From the NCBI GenBank assembly GCA_035689185.1, contig DASSLY010000119.1:1-58970 (forward strand): a DNA stretch of 58,970 bases. Direction: 5' to 3'. The translations under genes were made by a program, and so were the position numbers. This DNA is from DASSLY01 sp035689185 (GTDB lineage Bacteria; Actinomycetota; Actinomycetes; Actinomycetales; Dermatophilaceae). The notes under the pieces are model-generated. The model saw only the letters and a list, made by a program, of their open reading frames with translations. It did no database searches and was not told the origin of the DNA. This document shows positions 17,801 to 25,497 of the stretch, piece after piece (position 1 is the first letter of the stretch; each line of letters begins with the position of its first letter).

Positions 17801-18055
17801 GAGCACCGAGCCGGTGCCACGGCGGTCGGTCAGCAGGATGAGGCTCACCGTCGGCTTTCGCTCCCGGACGGCTTTGGCGAGCAGGTCACGGTCGTGCCGG
17901 CCGAGCCCCGCCGAGGTGGACCCCCCAGCCGTCGGCTGGGTTGCCGGCTTGGGTGGCGCACCGGCCGCGAGCGGAGCGCCCACCAAGGCACCGGCGGTCA
18001 GCACTGCTGCTGCCGCGAGCGAGGTGAGCAGGATGTGGGGGCGGTGAATGACCAT
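14816..18055 (-). CDS. Secreted S8 (subtilisin-like) serine peptidase
   Basis: A 1079-residue exported protease. The ATG at 18055 has GGAG a few bases upstream and begins a clean signal peptide (HILLTSLAAAAVLTAGALVG, then APLAAGA). An inhibitor-I9-like propeptide follows (VSLILLTDRRGTGSV to VRAVDLDETIPLP). The catalytic triad is intact: Asp in GILDSGVTPDHPAL, His in GSLHGTHVAGIAAANG and Ser in LNGTSMAAPQTAGA. The large C-terminal part (about 450 residues) is beta-rich and probably Fn3/P-domain-like. It acts outside the cell on unknown proteins. The frame stays open 5' of the ATG, but that part is not needed. Confidence 0.93.
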   Translation of the reverse strand: MVIHRPHILLTSLAAAAVLTAGALVGAPLAAGAPPKPATQPTAGGSTSAGLGRHDRDLLAKAVRERKPTVSLILLTDRRGTGSVLASVRRLGGRPVKQLDRVGYLNVRVPTAAVSKVAALAGVRAVDLDETIPLPDPRPGGSARARTPLVAVAPPDATTPDSNPYLPTNEIGAVDFTAANSAWDGRGVTIGILDSGVTPDHPALATTTTGEPKLVDWFNATDPVGDQDPNWLPMPVTVTGPSFTFGGRDWTAPAGTFRINQISESSYLGTELLGDLDRDRVTGATWGVLYEPETHDIRVDVDQDLDFTDEQVLRPYVEARQFGYLGTDNPQTEVAERVPFTVEYREDVGGVAGNDYVGIGIIGSLHGTHVAGIAAANGLFGGSMNGVAPGAKLVSARACIGDGCSLAALTNGLVELVANRGVDVVNISLGVLQAVNDGSSGLAELYNRLVHDYGVQLVLSGGNNGPGLNSVSDPGVAADVLAVGASISKATWLANYGAEVAADQQLFNFSSRGPREDGGLKPNVAAPGSAISTTPLWQPGAAVLETGYTLPAGYATLNGTSMAAPQTAGAVALLLSAARANALSVTPQQIRTAVMSAATLLPGAPVVGQGAGLVSVPGAWGVLSQLPGTQTYTVVAPVCTALSDLLPAPDSGTGLFNDCSRGQGGQVPLVPHSYDVTVTRTSGPSETQRHTLTWRGNDGTFSAPAFVDLPLGTPVTIPVTATSKWNDHSALLLIDAAETAGVDAFVAATVVAAGSIEAPRAERVKVGSVGRSRTQNIAVSVEPGTPALTVALSGVTDGSQVRFIAYHPYGLPLESTAPTSCYTNINDPQLCNATLRVYANPTPGVWEFEVEAARTTPLLDNPYTLTVRSQKVAFDPPTLTAAVPDQTPTPLSWSIVNQAAATTVRVLGDSLVSVQRVHPTIAQDEQQQHPIEVTTGSTEVAASIGNADPGANLNLSLYNCTTGTCVLAGKSANPGSVESVRVTNPTPGAWMVTVEGFAVPGGATGFDYSDSFRSRSLGGVVTDATPIALAAGASATISVTVTTSGPAAAGRQLEGTVVLAGPGSARLGQGTIVVQPPAG

Positions 18056-18184
18056 GAACACTCCTGCAGCCACAGCGGCGTGCGCCTCCATGGGCACGCC
18101 CCGCCAGTCTGGCCCGCTTCGGCCAGCTTTGTGACCAAGATGACGGAAACGGCGCAAGAAGCGGCAAAAGTGTCGCGAGGGAGC

Positions 18185-18200
18185 ACAAGTCGGGACTTGT
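18185..18200. promoter_or_regulatory. ACAAGTC-GG-GACTTGT palindrome
   Basis: Seven perfect inverted bases with a two-base centre, 130 bases upstream of the S8 peptidase start and 121 bases upstream of the divergent lipase-like gene. The form is that of a dimeric repressor site. No regulator gene is adjacent. Confidence 0.5.
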
Positions 18201-18320
18201 CGCACGACTTCCTCCGGTCCGGCAGCGGCCCGCACGTTTGCACCCGCCCCCTGCGCGGTGCCCTTGGCGGCGCCGCCGCGTGCGCAGCGAACGCTCAGCC
18301 GTGCCGCCGATGATGGAGCC

Positions 18321-19130
18321 GTGCTGACCTCCCTCGCCCCGGCACGGCGGCGGTTGGTGGTCGGACTGGCCGGCCTGCTGGTGGCCGGGTTGGTGACGAT
18401 GGCCGCCGCGCTGGCTTTCGCAACCCGTGACCACGCCGGTATGCCGGCCGGTCCGGTCCGCCAGGACCGGCCCGGTCCGGTGCTGCTCGTGCCCGGCTAC
18501 GGCGCCGGGACGGACCGGCTGAAAGTGCTCGCGGGGGTGCTCGCGGCCGCGGGACGGGACGTCACGGTCGTGGACCTGCCGGACCGGGCGCTGGGTGACC
18601 TGGACCAGCAGGCGGACGCGCTGGACGAGGCGGTCGGCGCGGCTATGGCCCGGACCGGAGCGGCCTCGGTGGACGTGGTCGGCTACTCCGCCGGTGGCGT
18701 GGTGGCCCGGTTGTGGCTGACCGAGCATGACGGAGCCGCCCGGGCGCGCCGCGTCGTCACCCTCGGGTCCCCGCACCAGGGCACCCAGCTCGCCGTCCTG
18801 GCGGGGCTGCTGGGCCAGCGCTGCCCGCTGGCCTGCCAGCAGCTGGCCACCGGAAGCGACCTGCTGCGCGGTCTGGCGTCAACGTCGGTGCCCGCCGGGG
18901 TGCCGTTTGTGTCGATCTGGTCCACCGACGACGAAGTGGTGGTGCCGCCGGACTCCGCCAGCGTCGAGGGCGCCGTGAACGTGCCGGTGCAAGGCGTGTG
19001 CGCCGGGGCCAGGCTCGGCCACGGCGGGCTGCCCACGGACCCGACGGTGCAGCACCTGGTGCTCGAAGCGCTCGGGACGGGGACGGTGCCGACCTGGACG
19101 GGCGCCGACTGCGCCCGGCTCAGCTCGTGA
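18321..19130 (+). CDS. Lipase-like alpha/beta hydrolase, membrane-anchored or secreted
   Basis: About 269 residues with an N-terminal hydrophobic segment (RRLVVGLAGLLVAGLVTMAA), so exported or anchored. The hydrolase fold is shown by VLLVPGYGAGTDRLKVL, the nucleophile elbow VVGYSAGGVVARLW, and LGSPHQGTQLA, as in triacylglycerol lipases/esterases of the LipA/EstA class. Asp in SIWSTDDEVV and His in ARLGHGGLP complete the likely triad. The start is uncertain: GTG 18321 with a nearby GGAG, or GTG 18258 in frame. The 3' end overlaps the convergent ABC permease gene by 11 bases. Substrate unknown. Confidence 0.82.
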   Translation: MLTSLAPARRRLVVGLAGLLVAGLVTMAAALAFATRDHAGMPAGPVRQDRPGPVLLVPGYGAGTDRLKVLAGVLAAAGRDVTVVDLPDRALGDLDQQADALDEAVGAAMARTGAASVDVVGYSAGGVVARLWLTEHDGAARARRVVTLGSPHQGTQLAVLAGLLGQRCPLACQQLATGSDLLRGLASTSVPAGVPFVSIWSTDDEVVVPPDSASVEGAVNVPVQGVCAGARLGHGGLPTDPTVQHLVLEALGTGTVPTWTGADCARLSS

Positions 19131-19935
19131 CGTCCTTGGTGGTGAAGTTCGCCCACGCGGCGCCGAGCAGCACCAGCAGGTAGAGCGCCTGCAGGCCAAC
19201 GCCGCGCTGGACGTTGCTGGACAGCATCGGGTCGCGGAACAGGTCGACGAAGGACAGCCAGTACCTGGTCGGCAGGTACGGCTGCAACGGCCGGGCGGCG
19301 TCCACGGTGAGCAGCACCGAGGACCCGATGAGCATGGCCATGGCACCGAGGCTGGCGGCCAGCGGCGAGTCGGTGAGGGTCGACAGGAACAGCGCCATCG
19401 CGGCGACGCCCATCATCGAGAAGGCGATGAAACCTATGGCCAGCACGGTCCGCAACATCACCTGCCCCGTGCTGAGCTCGGTGCCGGACACACTCACCAG
19501 CGCCGCCGCCAGCGGGGCGTCGCCGAGCAGCGACCGGCCGACCAGGTAGCCGACCCCGGCCACCGACAGCACGGCCAGCAGGACGAACGCGGCGACCGCC
19601 ACCAGCTTGGCCACCAGCAGCCTGGTCCGGCCGACCGGCCGGACCAGCAGGTAGCGCAGCGTCCCCGCCTGGGCCTCCCCGGCGACGGAGTCGCCGGCGA
19701 TGACGGCGACCGACACCGGGAGGAACAGCGGCAGCACGATCGCCAGCGCCGCCACCGAGAAGAGCGACCCGTTGGCCAGCACCGCGGACAGGAACGCCGG
19801 TCCCTGGCCCGGGCGCGGGGCGATGTCGGTGACCGCCAGCAGCACCGCGACCAGGGTGGGCAGCAGGTTCAGCAGGCCGATGGCAACCCAGGTCCGGGGC
19901 CGAAGCAGGACCTTGCCCAGCTCGACGGCGATCAC
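19120..19935 (-). CDS. ABC transporter permease (ABC-2 type)
   Basis: A 271-residue integral membrane protein with about six helices (for example FSVAALAIVLPLFLPVSVAVIAG and LVAVAAFVLLAVLSVAGVGYLVG) and the ABC-2 cytoplasmic motif EAQAGTLRYLLVRPVGRTRLL. It forms the channel for the ATPase encoded immediately upstream; its GTG overlaps that stop codon (GTGA). Substrate is not indicated. The three-gene operon begins with a LolA-like secreted protein, so export or lipoprotein-linked transport is possible. Confidence 0.87.
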   Translation of the reverse strand: MIAVELGKVLLRPRTWVAIGLLNLLPTLVAVLLAVTDIAPRPGQGPAFLSAVLANGSLFSVAALAIVLPLFLPVSVAVIAGDSVAGEAQAGTLRYLLVRPVGRTRLLVAKLVAVAAFVLLAVLSVAGVGYLVGRSLLGDAPLAAALVSVSGTELSTGQVMLRTVLAIGFIAFSMMGVAAMALFLSTLTDSPLAASLGAMAMLIGSSVLLTVDAARPLQPYLPTRYWLSFVDLFRDPMLSSNVQRGVGLQALYLLVLLGAAWANFTTKDVTS

Positions 19936-20855
19936 GGGCGGCTCACCGCCGCCGCGTCGTGCCGGTCGGGGCTGGCCGTCGTCCGCTCCGCGACCACCTG
20001 CTCCAGGGTGCGCCGTTCCGGCGCAAGCTCGCTCACCCGGACGCCCGCGGCCACCAGCTCGGCGTTGAGGGCAGCAGGGTCGGCGGCTCGCACCAGGAGC
20101 CGGTCGGCGTCGCGCCGCTCCACCCGGCCGTCGAGCACGGCGGTTGCGGCTGCGGCGTCCGGTGTCCGCACCACCGTCCTGCCGGTGGGGGCTCGCACCG
20201 CCGCCAGCTGCTCCTGCAGCACCAGCCGGCCCTGGTCGAGCACACCGACCCTGGTGCACAGCACCTCCACCTCGGCCAGCAGGTGGCTGGACATGAACAC
20301 CGTCGTCCCGCCGGCGTGCAGATCCAGCAGCAGCTGACGGACCTCGCGGATGCCCTGCGGGTCCAGCCCGTTGGTCGGCTCGTCCAGCACCAGCAGCTCC
20401 GGGCGGCGGAGCAGGGCTGCCGCCAGCCCCAGCCGCTGGCGCATCCCCAGCGAGTACGCCCGCACCGGGCGGCGTCCGACGCCGGCCAGGCCGACCTGCT
20501 CCAGCACCTGGTCCACCCGCCGGGACCGGTCCCCCGAGCGGAGTCGTCCTCCGCTCGCGTCCAGGATGGCCAGGTTCCGCCGCCCGGACAGGTGCCCGTA
20601 TGCCGCCGGACCCTCGACCAGCGCGCCCACCCTCGGCAGCACCCGGGCCCCCGCTCGCGGCATCGGCTGGCCGAGCACCTCGACCTGCCCCGACGTCGCG
20701 AGCACCAGGCCGAGCAGCATCCGCACGGTGGTCGTCTTGCCCGACCCGTTGGCCCCGAGGAAGCCGTAGATGTCGCCCGCCCGGACGTCCAGGTCGACCC
20801 GGTCGACGGCCAGCACGGCCCCGAAGCGCTTGGTCAGCGCGTGGGTCCGGATCAC
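19932..20855 (-). CDS. ABC transporter ATP-binding protein
   Basis: A 307-residue ATPase with Walker A FLGANGSGKTTTVRMLLG, ABC signature YSLGMRQRLGLAAALL, Walker B LLVLDEPTNGLDP and H-loop SSHLL. About 80 C-terminal residues after the nucleotide domain are typical of DrrA/CcmA-type exporters. It powers the overlapping permease. Both ends overlap neighbours by four bases, so the operon is translationally coupled. No resistance function can be deduced from the sequence. Confidence 0.9.
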   Translation of the reverse strand: MIRTHALTKRFGAVLAVDRVDLDVRAGDIYGFLGANGSGKTTTVRMLLGLVLATSGQVEVLGQPMPRAGARVLPRVGALVEGPAAYGHLSGRRNLAILDASGGRLRSGDRSRRVDQVLEQVGLAGVGRRPVRAYSLGMRQRLGLAAALLRRPELLVLDEPTNGLDPQGIREVRQLLLDLHAGGTTVFMSSHLLAEVEVLCTRVGVLDQGRLVLQEQLAAVRAPTGRTVVRTPDAAAATAVLDGRVERRDADRLLVRAADPAALNAELVAAGVRVSELAPERRTLEQVVAERTTASPDRHDAAAVSRP

Positions 20856-21958
20856 CGGTCCGCCGCCTGGTCGGCGAGCAGCTCCGCGGCCGCCGTCACC
20901 AGCCCGCTCACGGTGACGGTGCCGCTCAGCAGCCAGGCCCGGCCCGCCCGGTCAGCGGTGGTCAGCAGCAGGCTGAGCGCGCCCACCGACAGCGCCTCCC
21001 CGGCACCGGTGCGCTGCGCGCCGGGCGTCCGGGCGAGCTGGTCCCGCAGCGAGGCGGCTAGCCGCCGTGGCATCGGCGAGAGGGCCAACTGGGTCACGCC
21101 CTGCCCGTACACCCCGACCGAGCCGGCCTCGGCCAGCCGCCGGCCGCGGGTCAGCCCGATCAGTCGGTCCGGTGGCGCCGTGGCCGGGATCCGGGTAGCC
21201 AGCCGGGCCAGGTCGAACGTGCTCGCCGACCGCACTCGGGCCCCCTCCGGAGCGCGGAACTGCGTCTCGTCCAGCCCGGGCAGCCGCGGCTCGAAGTCCA
21301 GGAAGGTGGTCGAGATCGACGGCGCCGACGCGCCCCGGGCCACCAGCTCCACGAGCAGCGGCACCGCCGAGGCACGGTCCACCCACAGGTCGACCCGACC
21401 CACGCTGGCGTAGGGCTGCGTGGGGACCAGCCGCAGCCCGTCGGCGGCCCGGCCCGCTACCCGCCGCGACGGCAGGCCGGTCACCTCAGCCGCCCGGGCG
21501 TCGCCGAGCAGCCGCCAGCCGAGCAGCGAAGGAAGGGTGTCCGCGGCCACCGGCAGCCGGATCGAGTCGGGGTCCCCGGCGTGGGAACGCGTCGCCCGGT
21601 TGTCCTGGTAGTCCCAGGACCAGACGTGCTCTCCCTGGCGGTAGACACCCCGCTCACCCACCACGTCGATGGCGTCGACCCGCCAGGACGACGCGGACCG
21701 CCACCAGGCCCGCAGCTCGGTCCGCCCCCCGAGCAGCTCGGTCAGCGAGGCGAGGTCCCCGGCCACCGGCAGGGACAGCCCACCGGTCACCTCCGCGTAC
21801 CCGGCATACGGGGTCGTCCGGGCCGACTGCACCCGCGCGAGCAGCGCCGCCGGGGCGAGAGCGGGGGAGCCGGCGGGCAGACGCGACACCAGACCGGGCG
21901 TGGCGATCAACGCGGCGACGCCGGCGGACACCACCCACCAGCGCCACCTGCGGAACAC
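20852..21958 (-). CDS. LolA-like / DUF2092-type secreted protein
   Basis: A 368-residue protein with an N-terminal signal or anchor (WWVVSAGVAALIATPGLVSRLPAG). The body resembles LolA/LppX-like folds: VQSARTTPYAGYAEV, ASSWRVDAIDV, GERGVYRQGEHVWSWDY, VDLWVDRASAVPLLVEL, ISTTFLDFEPRLPGLD. In Gram-positives such proteins are outer-surface lipid or lipoprotein chaperones, or sensors upstream of an ABC exporter. GTG 21958 is the start used here. Coupling to the two ABC genes downstream implies a shared function. Confidence 0.75.
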   Translation of the reverse strand: MFRRWRWWVVSAGVAALIATPGLVSRLPAGSPALAPAALLARVQSARTTPYAGYAEVTGGLSLPVAGDLASLTELLGGRTELRAWWRSASSWRVDAIDVVGERGVYRQGEHVWSWDYQDNRATRSHAGDPDSIRLPVAADTLPSLLGWRLLGDARAAEVTGLPSRRVAGRAADGLRLVPTQPYASVGRVDLWVDRASAVPLLVELVARGASAPSISTTFLDFEPRLPGLDETQFRAPEGARVRSASTFDLARLATRIPATAPPDRLIGLTRGRRLAEAGSVGVYGQGVTQLALSPMPRRLAASLRDQLARTPGAQRTGAGEALSVGALSLLLTTADRAGRAWLLSGTVTVSGLVTAAAELLADQAADR

Positions 21959-22038
21959 CGGCTCACCGTAACCGCGGGTGGCTGAGGCTTCGATGAGACG
22001 AGGGGCCGGCGCCGAGGCGGGTCGGGCGTACCGGGTGC

Positions 22039-23010
22039 TCAGGTGGCGCTGCGGACACTTTGGCGCTGCTGCGCGGCCGAGGGCACGGGCCGGCCGTTGC
22101 GGAGCAGGTCACGCCACTGGCCGGGAGCCCAGTCGGCCGGCGCGGTGGTGCGCATGAAGTCGCGCAGCACCCGCGCGAACCGCGCCGGGTCGGCGTGGAA
22201 CGGGAAGTGCCCGGCGTCCTCGAAGATTTCCAGCCGGCTGCCCGGCATCGCCTCGCGCGCCCGGTAGGCGTGCGCCACCGGGATGACCGGGTCGCGGCGG
22301 CCCCAGACGAGCAGCGTCGGCATGCCGGCCGCCAGGTAGCACCGGTCCAGCATGGTGACGACCTGACCGCGCCAGTCGACGACCGAGTGCAGCGTGCGGC
22401 GGAACACGCTGCGCGCGGCCGCGTCCGGCAGCGACTGGAACATCCGCAGCAGGTCGTCCACGTCGGCGGCGAGGTCGACCGGCAGCCGGCGCACCACCGC
22501 CGCGGCGGCCTCGACCTGCCACCGAACCGTCGGCAGGCTCAGCCCGGCGAGCAGGTGCTCGACCAGCGGCAGCGAGATTGCCCGCAGCACCGGGTTCACC
22601 TCCCGGCCGACCCCGCCGGAGTTCACCAGGACCAGCCGCTCGGTCCGTTCCGGGTACTGGTAAGCGAACTGCATGGCCACCCCGCCGCCGAGGGAGTGCC
22701 CGGCGACGGTGACCCGTTCGACGTCCAGCACCCCCAACAGGTCGCGCATCCCGTTCGCGTAGCCCGCCACCGAGTAGTCCGCCCGGGGCCGGTCCGACTG
22801 CCCGTGCCCGAGCAGGTCGGGGGTGATCACGGTGAAGTGCCGGGCCAGGCGCGGCACCACCGGATCCCAGGTGCGCGAGCTGTCGCCGATGCCGTGAACC
22901 AGCAGCAGCGCCGGCCCGGACCCCTGCACCCGGTAGGCCCGCCGGTAGCCGTGCACCGTGTGGAAGCGGGTCGGCGTGGGCGACAGCACCCGCAGATGTC
23001 GCTCTGCCAC
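22039..23010 (-). CDS. Alpha/beta fold hydrolase
   Basis: A 323-residue cytoplasmic hydrolase. Motifs are LLLVHGIGDSSRTWDPV (oxyanion loop), LLGHGQSDRP, nucleophile elbow VAGHSLGGGVAMQFAYQYPE, Asp in LLVWGRRDPVIPV and His in IFEDAGHFPFHADP. It is close to epoxide hydrolase/haloperoxidase-like enzymes, and the substrate is unknown. The GTG at 23010 has GAGGAG six bases upstream and is preferred to the frame opening at 23103, which would include a 12-bp tandem repeat. Confidence 0.88.
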   Translation of the reverse strand: MAERHLRVLSPTPTRFHTVHGYRRAYRVQGSGPALLLVHGIGDSSRTWDPVVPRLARHFTVITPDLLGHGQSDRPRADYSVAGYANGMRDLLGVLDVERVTVAGHSLGGGVAMQFAYQYPERTERLVLVNSGGVGREVNPVLRAISLPLVEHLLAGLSLPTVRWQVEAAAAVVRRLPVDLAADVDDLLRMFQSLPDAAARSVFRRTLHSVVDWRGQVVTMLDRCYLAAGMPTLLVWGRRDPVIPVAHAYRAREAMPGSRLEIFEDAGHFPFHADPARFARVLRDFMRTTAPADWAPGQWRDLLRNGRPVPSAAQQRQSVRSAT

Positions 23011-23039
23011 CCGCGTCTCCTCGCTCGCCACTGCCTGTG

Positions 23040-23087
23040 ATGCTGCCAGTAATGGTGCCTGCGATAGTGCCCGGCATCGTGCCTGAC
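23040..23087. repeat. Four tandem 12-bp units (AT-GTGCC type)
   Basis: Units begin at 23040, 23052, 23064 and 23076 and read atgctgccagta, atggtgcctgcg, atagtgcccggc, atcgtgcctgac. The shared core is AT(N)(C/G)TGCC. They lie upstream of the hydrolase start, in its 5' leader or promoter. Twelve bases is neither a helical turn multiple nor a known element; slippage is the simplest origin. Confidence 0.55.
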
Positions 23088-23160
23088 GGACACGCGCCGG
23101 CAACAGCCCCGCCGGGCAGAGTTCACCCAGGTGTAACCGTAGGGCTCGGTCGAGGCCGGC

Positions 23161-23655
23161 TCACCCGGCGCCGGTGTGGGACAGCACCCGGGTCCCCACC
23201 CGCAGCCGCAGCCGCTCCAGCCGCTCCCGCTGCCGCTCCGCGCGGCCGACCAGCTCGGTCAGCAGCTCCGCGTCCAACCGCTGGTCGGTCTCGGCCAGCG
23301 CGAGCAGCATCCGCCAGCCGCGCAGCTTGCCCTCGACCGCTACCGAGAGGGCCTCCAGCTCCACCACGTCCGTCAGTGGCGAGCGTCGCACCAGGGTGCC
23401 GTTCGGCTTCAGCCGGCCGACCTTCTCCCCGGACCAGGCCAAAGCCTGCCCGAGCCGTGACGGGTGGGCCCCCACGGCGCGCATGAACTGCCGCAGGGCC
23501 AGCCGGTCGGTGTCGACCTCGTCCGCGACAGCGCAAACCGCCTCGCGCACCTGCGGGTCGCCGTGGCTGCCGGCAACCCGCCGGAACAGCTCCACCCCCC
23601 CGGTGGCGGCGGAGTAGTGGTCCTTCAGGTACGTGCGGAGCCAGCGCTGCGACAT
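23161..23655 (-). CDS. Conserved helical protein of unknown function (ferritin-like fold possible)
   Basis: A 164-residue soluble, almost entirely helical protein beginning MSQRWLRTYLKDHYSAATGG. Heptad-like stretches and a Leu/Glu/Arg-rich C-terminal helix (ERQRERLERLRLRVGTRVLS) suggest a four-helix bundle similar to ferritin-like or DUF892-type proteins, but no complete metal ligand set is clear. Codon use matches the neighbours. It is divergent from the F420 oxidoreductase gene, 95 bases away. Confidence 0.65.
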   Translation of the reverse strand: MSQRWLRTYLKDHYSAATGGVELFRRVAGSHGDPQVREAVCAVADEVDTDRLALRQFMRAVGAHPSRLGQALAWSGEKVGRLKPNGTLVRRSPLTDVVELEALSVAVEGKLRGWRMLLALAETDQRLDAELLTELVGRAERQRERLERLRLRVGTRVLSHTGAG

Positions 23656-23750
23656 ACCCGTGTTTCTACCCGAGCCGGTCGGCGGCCCGCGATTGGCCGG
23701 GGGACATCGGGGCAGAGGGGGGCCGACGACGTCGAGGCGATGGAGGGAAC

Positions 23751-24713
23751 ATGCGAGTCGGGTACTTCCTGTCCAGCGAGGAGTTCACCCCCGCCGAGTT
23801 GGTCGAGCAGGCGGTCGGGGCCGAGAAGGCGGGTTTCGAGGCGCTGTGGATCAGCGACCACTTCCACCCGTGGAACGACGAGCAGGGCCAGAGCCCGTTC
23901 GTGTGGTCCATGATCGGCGCGATCTCGCGGGTGTGCGACCTGCCGATCACGACGGCGGTGACCTGCCCGACCGTGCGCACCCACCCGGCGATCATCGCCC
24001 AGGCGGCGGCCACGTCCGCGGTGCTGACAGAGGGCAAGTTCGTCCTCGGCGTCGGCTCCGGGGAGGCGCTCAACGAGCACATCCTCGGCGACGTCTGGCC
24101 GCACGCGGACGCCCGGCTGGCGATGCTGGAGGAGGCCGTCGAGGTGATGCGGGCGCTGTGGACCGGGGAGGTCGTCTCGTTCGAGGGCGATTACTACACG
24201 GTCGACACCGCGCGGATCTACACCCTGCCGGAGGAGCCGCCGCCGGTGTACATGTCGGCCTTCGGGCCCAAGGCCTTGGACCTGGCCTGCCGGGTCGCCG
24301 ACGGGTTCATCAGCACCAACCCCGACGCCGACAGTGTGAAGCAGTTCCGCAAGGCCAGGGGCGCGACCGCCCCGACCCAGGCAGGCTTCAAGGTCGCGGT
24401 GGCCGCGACCAAGGACGAGGGCGTTGACATCGCCCACCGGCTGTGGCGCAACTCCGGTGTCCCTGGCGAGCTGTCCCAGGTGCTGCCCTCGCCCAAGCAC
24501 TTCGAGCAGGTCTCGGAGCTGGTCACCCGGGAGATGACCGCGGAGTCGGTGGTGGCGGGCCGCGACGCCGCGGAGCACGTCGCGGGCTTCGAACCGTTCG
24601 CCCAGGCCGGTTTCGACGAGGTGTTCGTCTCCAACATGGGCGAGCACTACGACCAGCTCTTCGACCTGTATGCCGCGGACGTCCTTCCCGAGCTGCGTCG
24701 CCGGTTCGCCTAG
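23751..24713 (+). CDS. F420-dependent LLM-class oxidoreductase (TIGR03557-like)
   Basis: A 320-residue luciferase-like TIM barrel. The family features are MRVGYFLSSEEFTPAELVEQ, WISDHFHPWNDEQGQSPFVW, TCPTVRTHPAIIAQAAAT, VLGVGSGEALNEHILGD and VYMSAFGPKALDLACRVAD. This pattern is that of the F420-dependent glucose-6-phosphate-dehydrogenase-like subfamily, which oxidises or reduces substrates with coenzyme F420. The natural substrate is unknown. The ATG has GGAGGGAA upstream. The stop overlaps the end of the convergent membrane protein gene. Confidence 0.9.
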   Translation: MRVGYFLSSEEFTPAELVEQAVGAEKAGFEALWISDHFHPWNDEQGQSPFVWSMIGAISRVCDLPITTAVTCPTVRTHPAIIAQAAATSAVLTEGKFVLGVGSGEALNEHILGDVWPHADARLAMLEEAVEVMRALWTGEVVSFEGDYYTVDTARIYTLPEEPPPVYMSAFGPKALDLACRVADGFISTNPDADSVKQFRKARGATAPTQAGFKVAVAATKDEGVDIAHRLWRNSGVPGELSQVLPSPKHFEQVSELVTREMTAESVVAGRDAAEHVAGFEPFAQAGFDEVFVSNMGEHYDQLFDLYAADVLPELRRRFA

Positions 24714-25105
24714 CCGGCTCTGTGCCTGCGCAGCCAGAGCAGGCCGAGCACCGGCAGCACCAGCGGGACGTAGCCGTAGCCGCTGCCGAAGTGCGACCAC
24801 ACCGTCTTGTCCGGGAAGGCCCCGGGGAAGGCGTAGGAGGCGAGCCCGACGACCAGCACCCCGACCAGCTCGATGGTGCAGCTGACGGTGGCGACCCGCA
24901 CCGCGGTGCGGTCCCCGCGGGTCAGCGCCACGGTCGCCACCAGGTAGATCACCGCGGCCAGCGCGGACAGGGTGTAGGCCAGCGGCGCCCGGGCGAAGTG
25001 CTCGGCGATCTGCAGCGAGGCCCGGCCGGTGGCCGCCAGGGCGAACACCGCATACACGGCGATGAGCAGCCGCCCCGGCCCGGTGCGGGTCGCGGGCTCA
25101 GGCAC
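24710..25105 (-). CDS. Four-helix membrane protein of unknown function
   Basis: A 131-residue protein with four predicted helices (LLIAVYAVFALAATGRASLQ, LSALAAVIYLVATVAL, CTIELVGVLVVGLASYA, YVPLVLPVLGLLWLRR). The sequence FPGAFPDKTVWSHFGSGYGY before the last helix is a conserved feature of a small actinobacterial integral-membrane family. Function unknown. Its start overlaps the end of the following membrane-protein gene, so the two are probably co-translated. Confidence 0.75.
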   Translation of the reverse strand: MPEPATRTGPGRLLIAVYAVFALAATGRASLQIAEHFARAPLAYTLSALAAVIYLVATVALTRGDRTAVRVATVSCTIELVGVLVVGLASYAFPGAFPDKTVWSHFGSGYGYVPLVLPVLGLLWLRRHRAG

Positions 25106-25463
25106 CCTGGCCGCCCCACAGCTGCTGCAGCCGGGCGACGAGCACGAGCAGGCTCAGCCCCGCCACGACCAGGACGCCCATCCCCCACCGGGTGCGCTCG
25201 GCCAGCGCCCAGGCGACCGCGACCGGCACCACCACGACCAGCCCCAGCAGGTAGGCGAGGAACAGTGCGGCGTTCACGTGCTGGTGCTGGGTGGCCAGGG
25301 CCACCACCCCGACGACCAGCTGGACCAGGAACAGCAGCTCGAGCAGCGCCGCGACCCCGAGCACCCAGACGTTCACCGGGCGGTTGCGAGCGGTGAACCA
25401 GGCTGCGACGGCCGCCAGCACTGCCGACCCGCCCAACATGGCGGATGTCAGCCACGAGGTCAC
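25098..25463 (-). CDS. Small membrane protein of unknown function
   Basis: A 121-residue protein with four hydrophobic helices and few charges; it ends in LVARLQQLWGGQGA. GTG 25463 is preceded by TAGGCT with seven bases between and no Shine-Dalgarno, so translation is probably leaderless. The 3' end overlaps the next membrane-protein gene by eight bases. The pairing suggests that the two work together, but no activity can be read from the sequence. Confidence 0.72.
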   Translation of the reverse strand: MTSWLTSAMLGGSAVLAAVAAWFTARNRPVNVWVLGVAALLELLFLVQLVVGVVALATQHQHVNAALFLAYLLGLVVVVPVAVAWALAERTRWGMGVLVVAGLSLLVLVARLQQLWGGQGA

Positions 25464-25470
25464 GGGCGGC

Positions 25471-25476
25471 AGCCTA
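25471..25476 (-). promoter_or_regulatory. Leaderless -10 of the 25463 membrane-protein gene
   Basis: TAGGCT on the minus strand, seven bases before GTG 25463. It lies within 20 bases of the divergent leaderless promoter for the lipoprotein gene. Confidence 0.45.
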
Positions 25477-25485
25477 TCCAGCGGT

Positions 25486-25491
25486 TAGGGT
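25486..25491 (+). promoter_or_regulatory. Leaderless -10 of the lipoprotein gene
   Basis: TAGGGT followed by six C residues and then ATG 25498. A Shine-Dalgarno cannot fit in this interval. Confidence 0.5.
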
Positions 25492-25497
25492 CCCCCC

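Noticed and set aside
13661..18313. Very long plus-strand open frame
   Set aside because: It is the high-GC shadow of the minus-strand HNH and subtilase genes, which have complete motifs, a signal peptide and a Shine-Dalgarno. The frame's residues are Arg/Ala/Gly/Pro-rich and match nothing.
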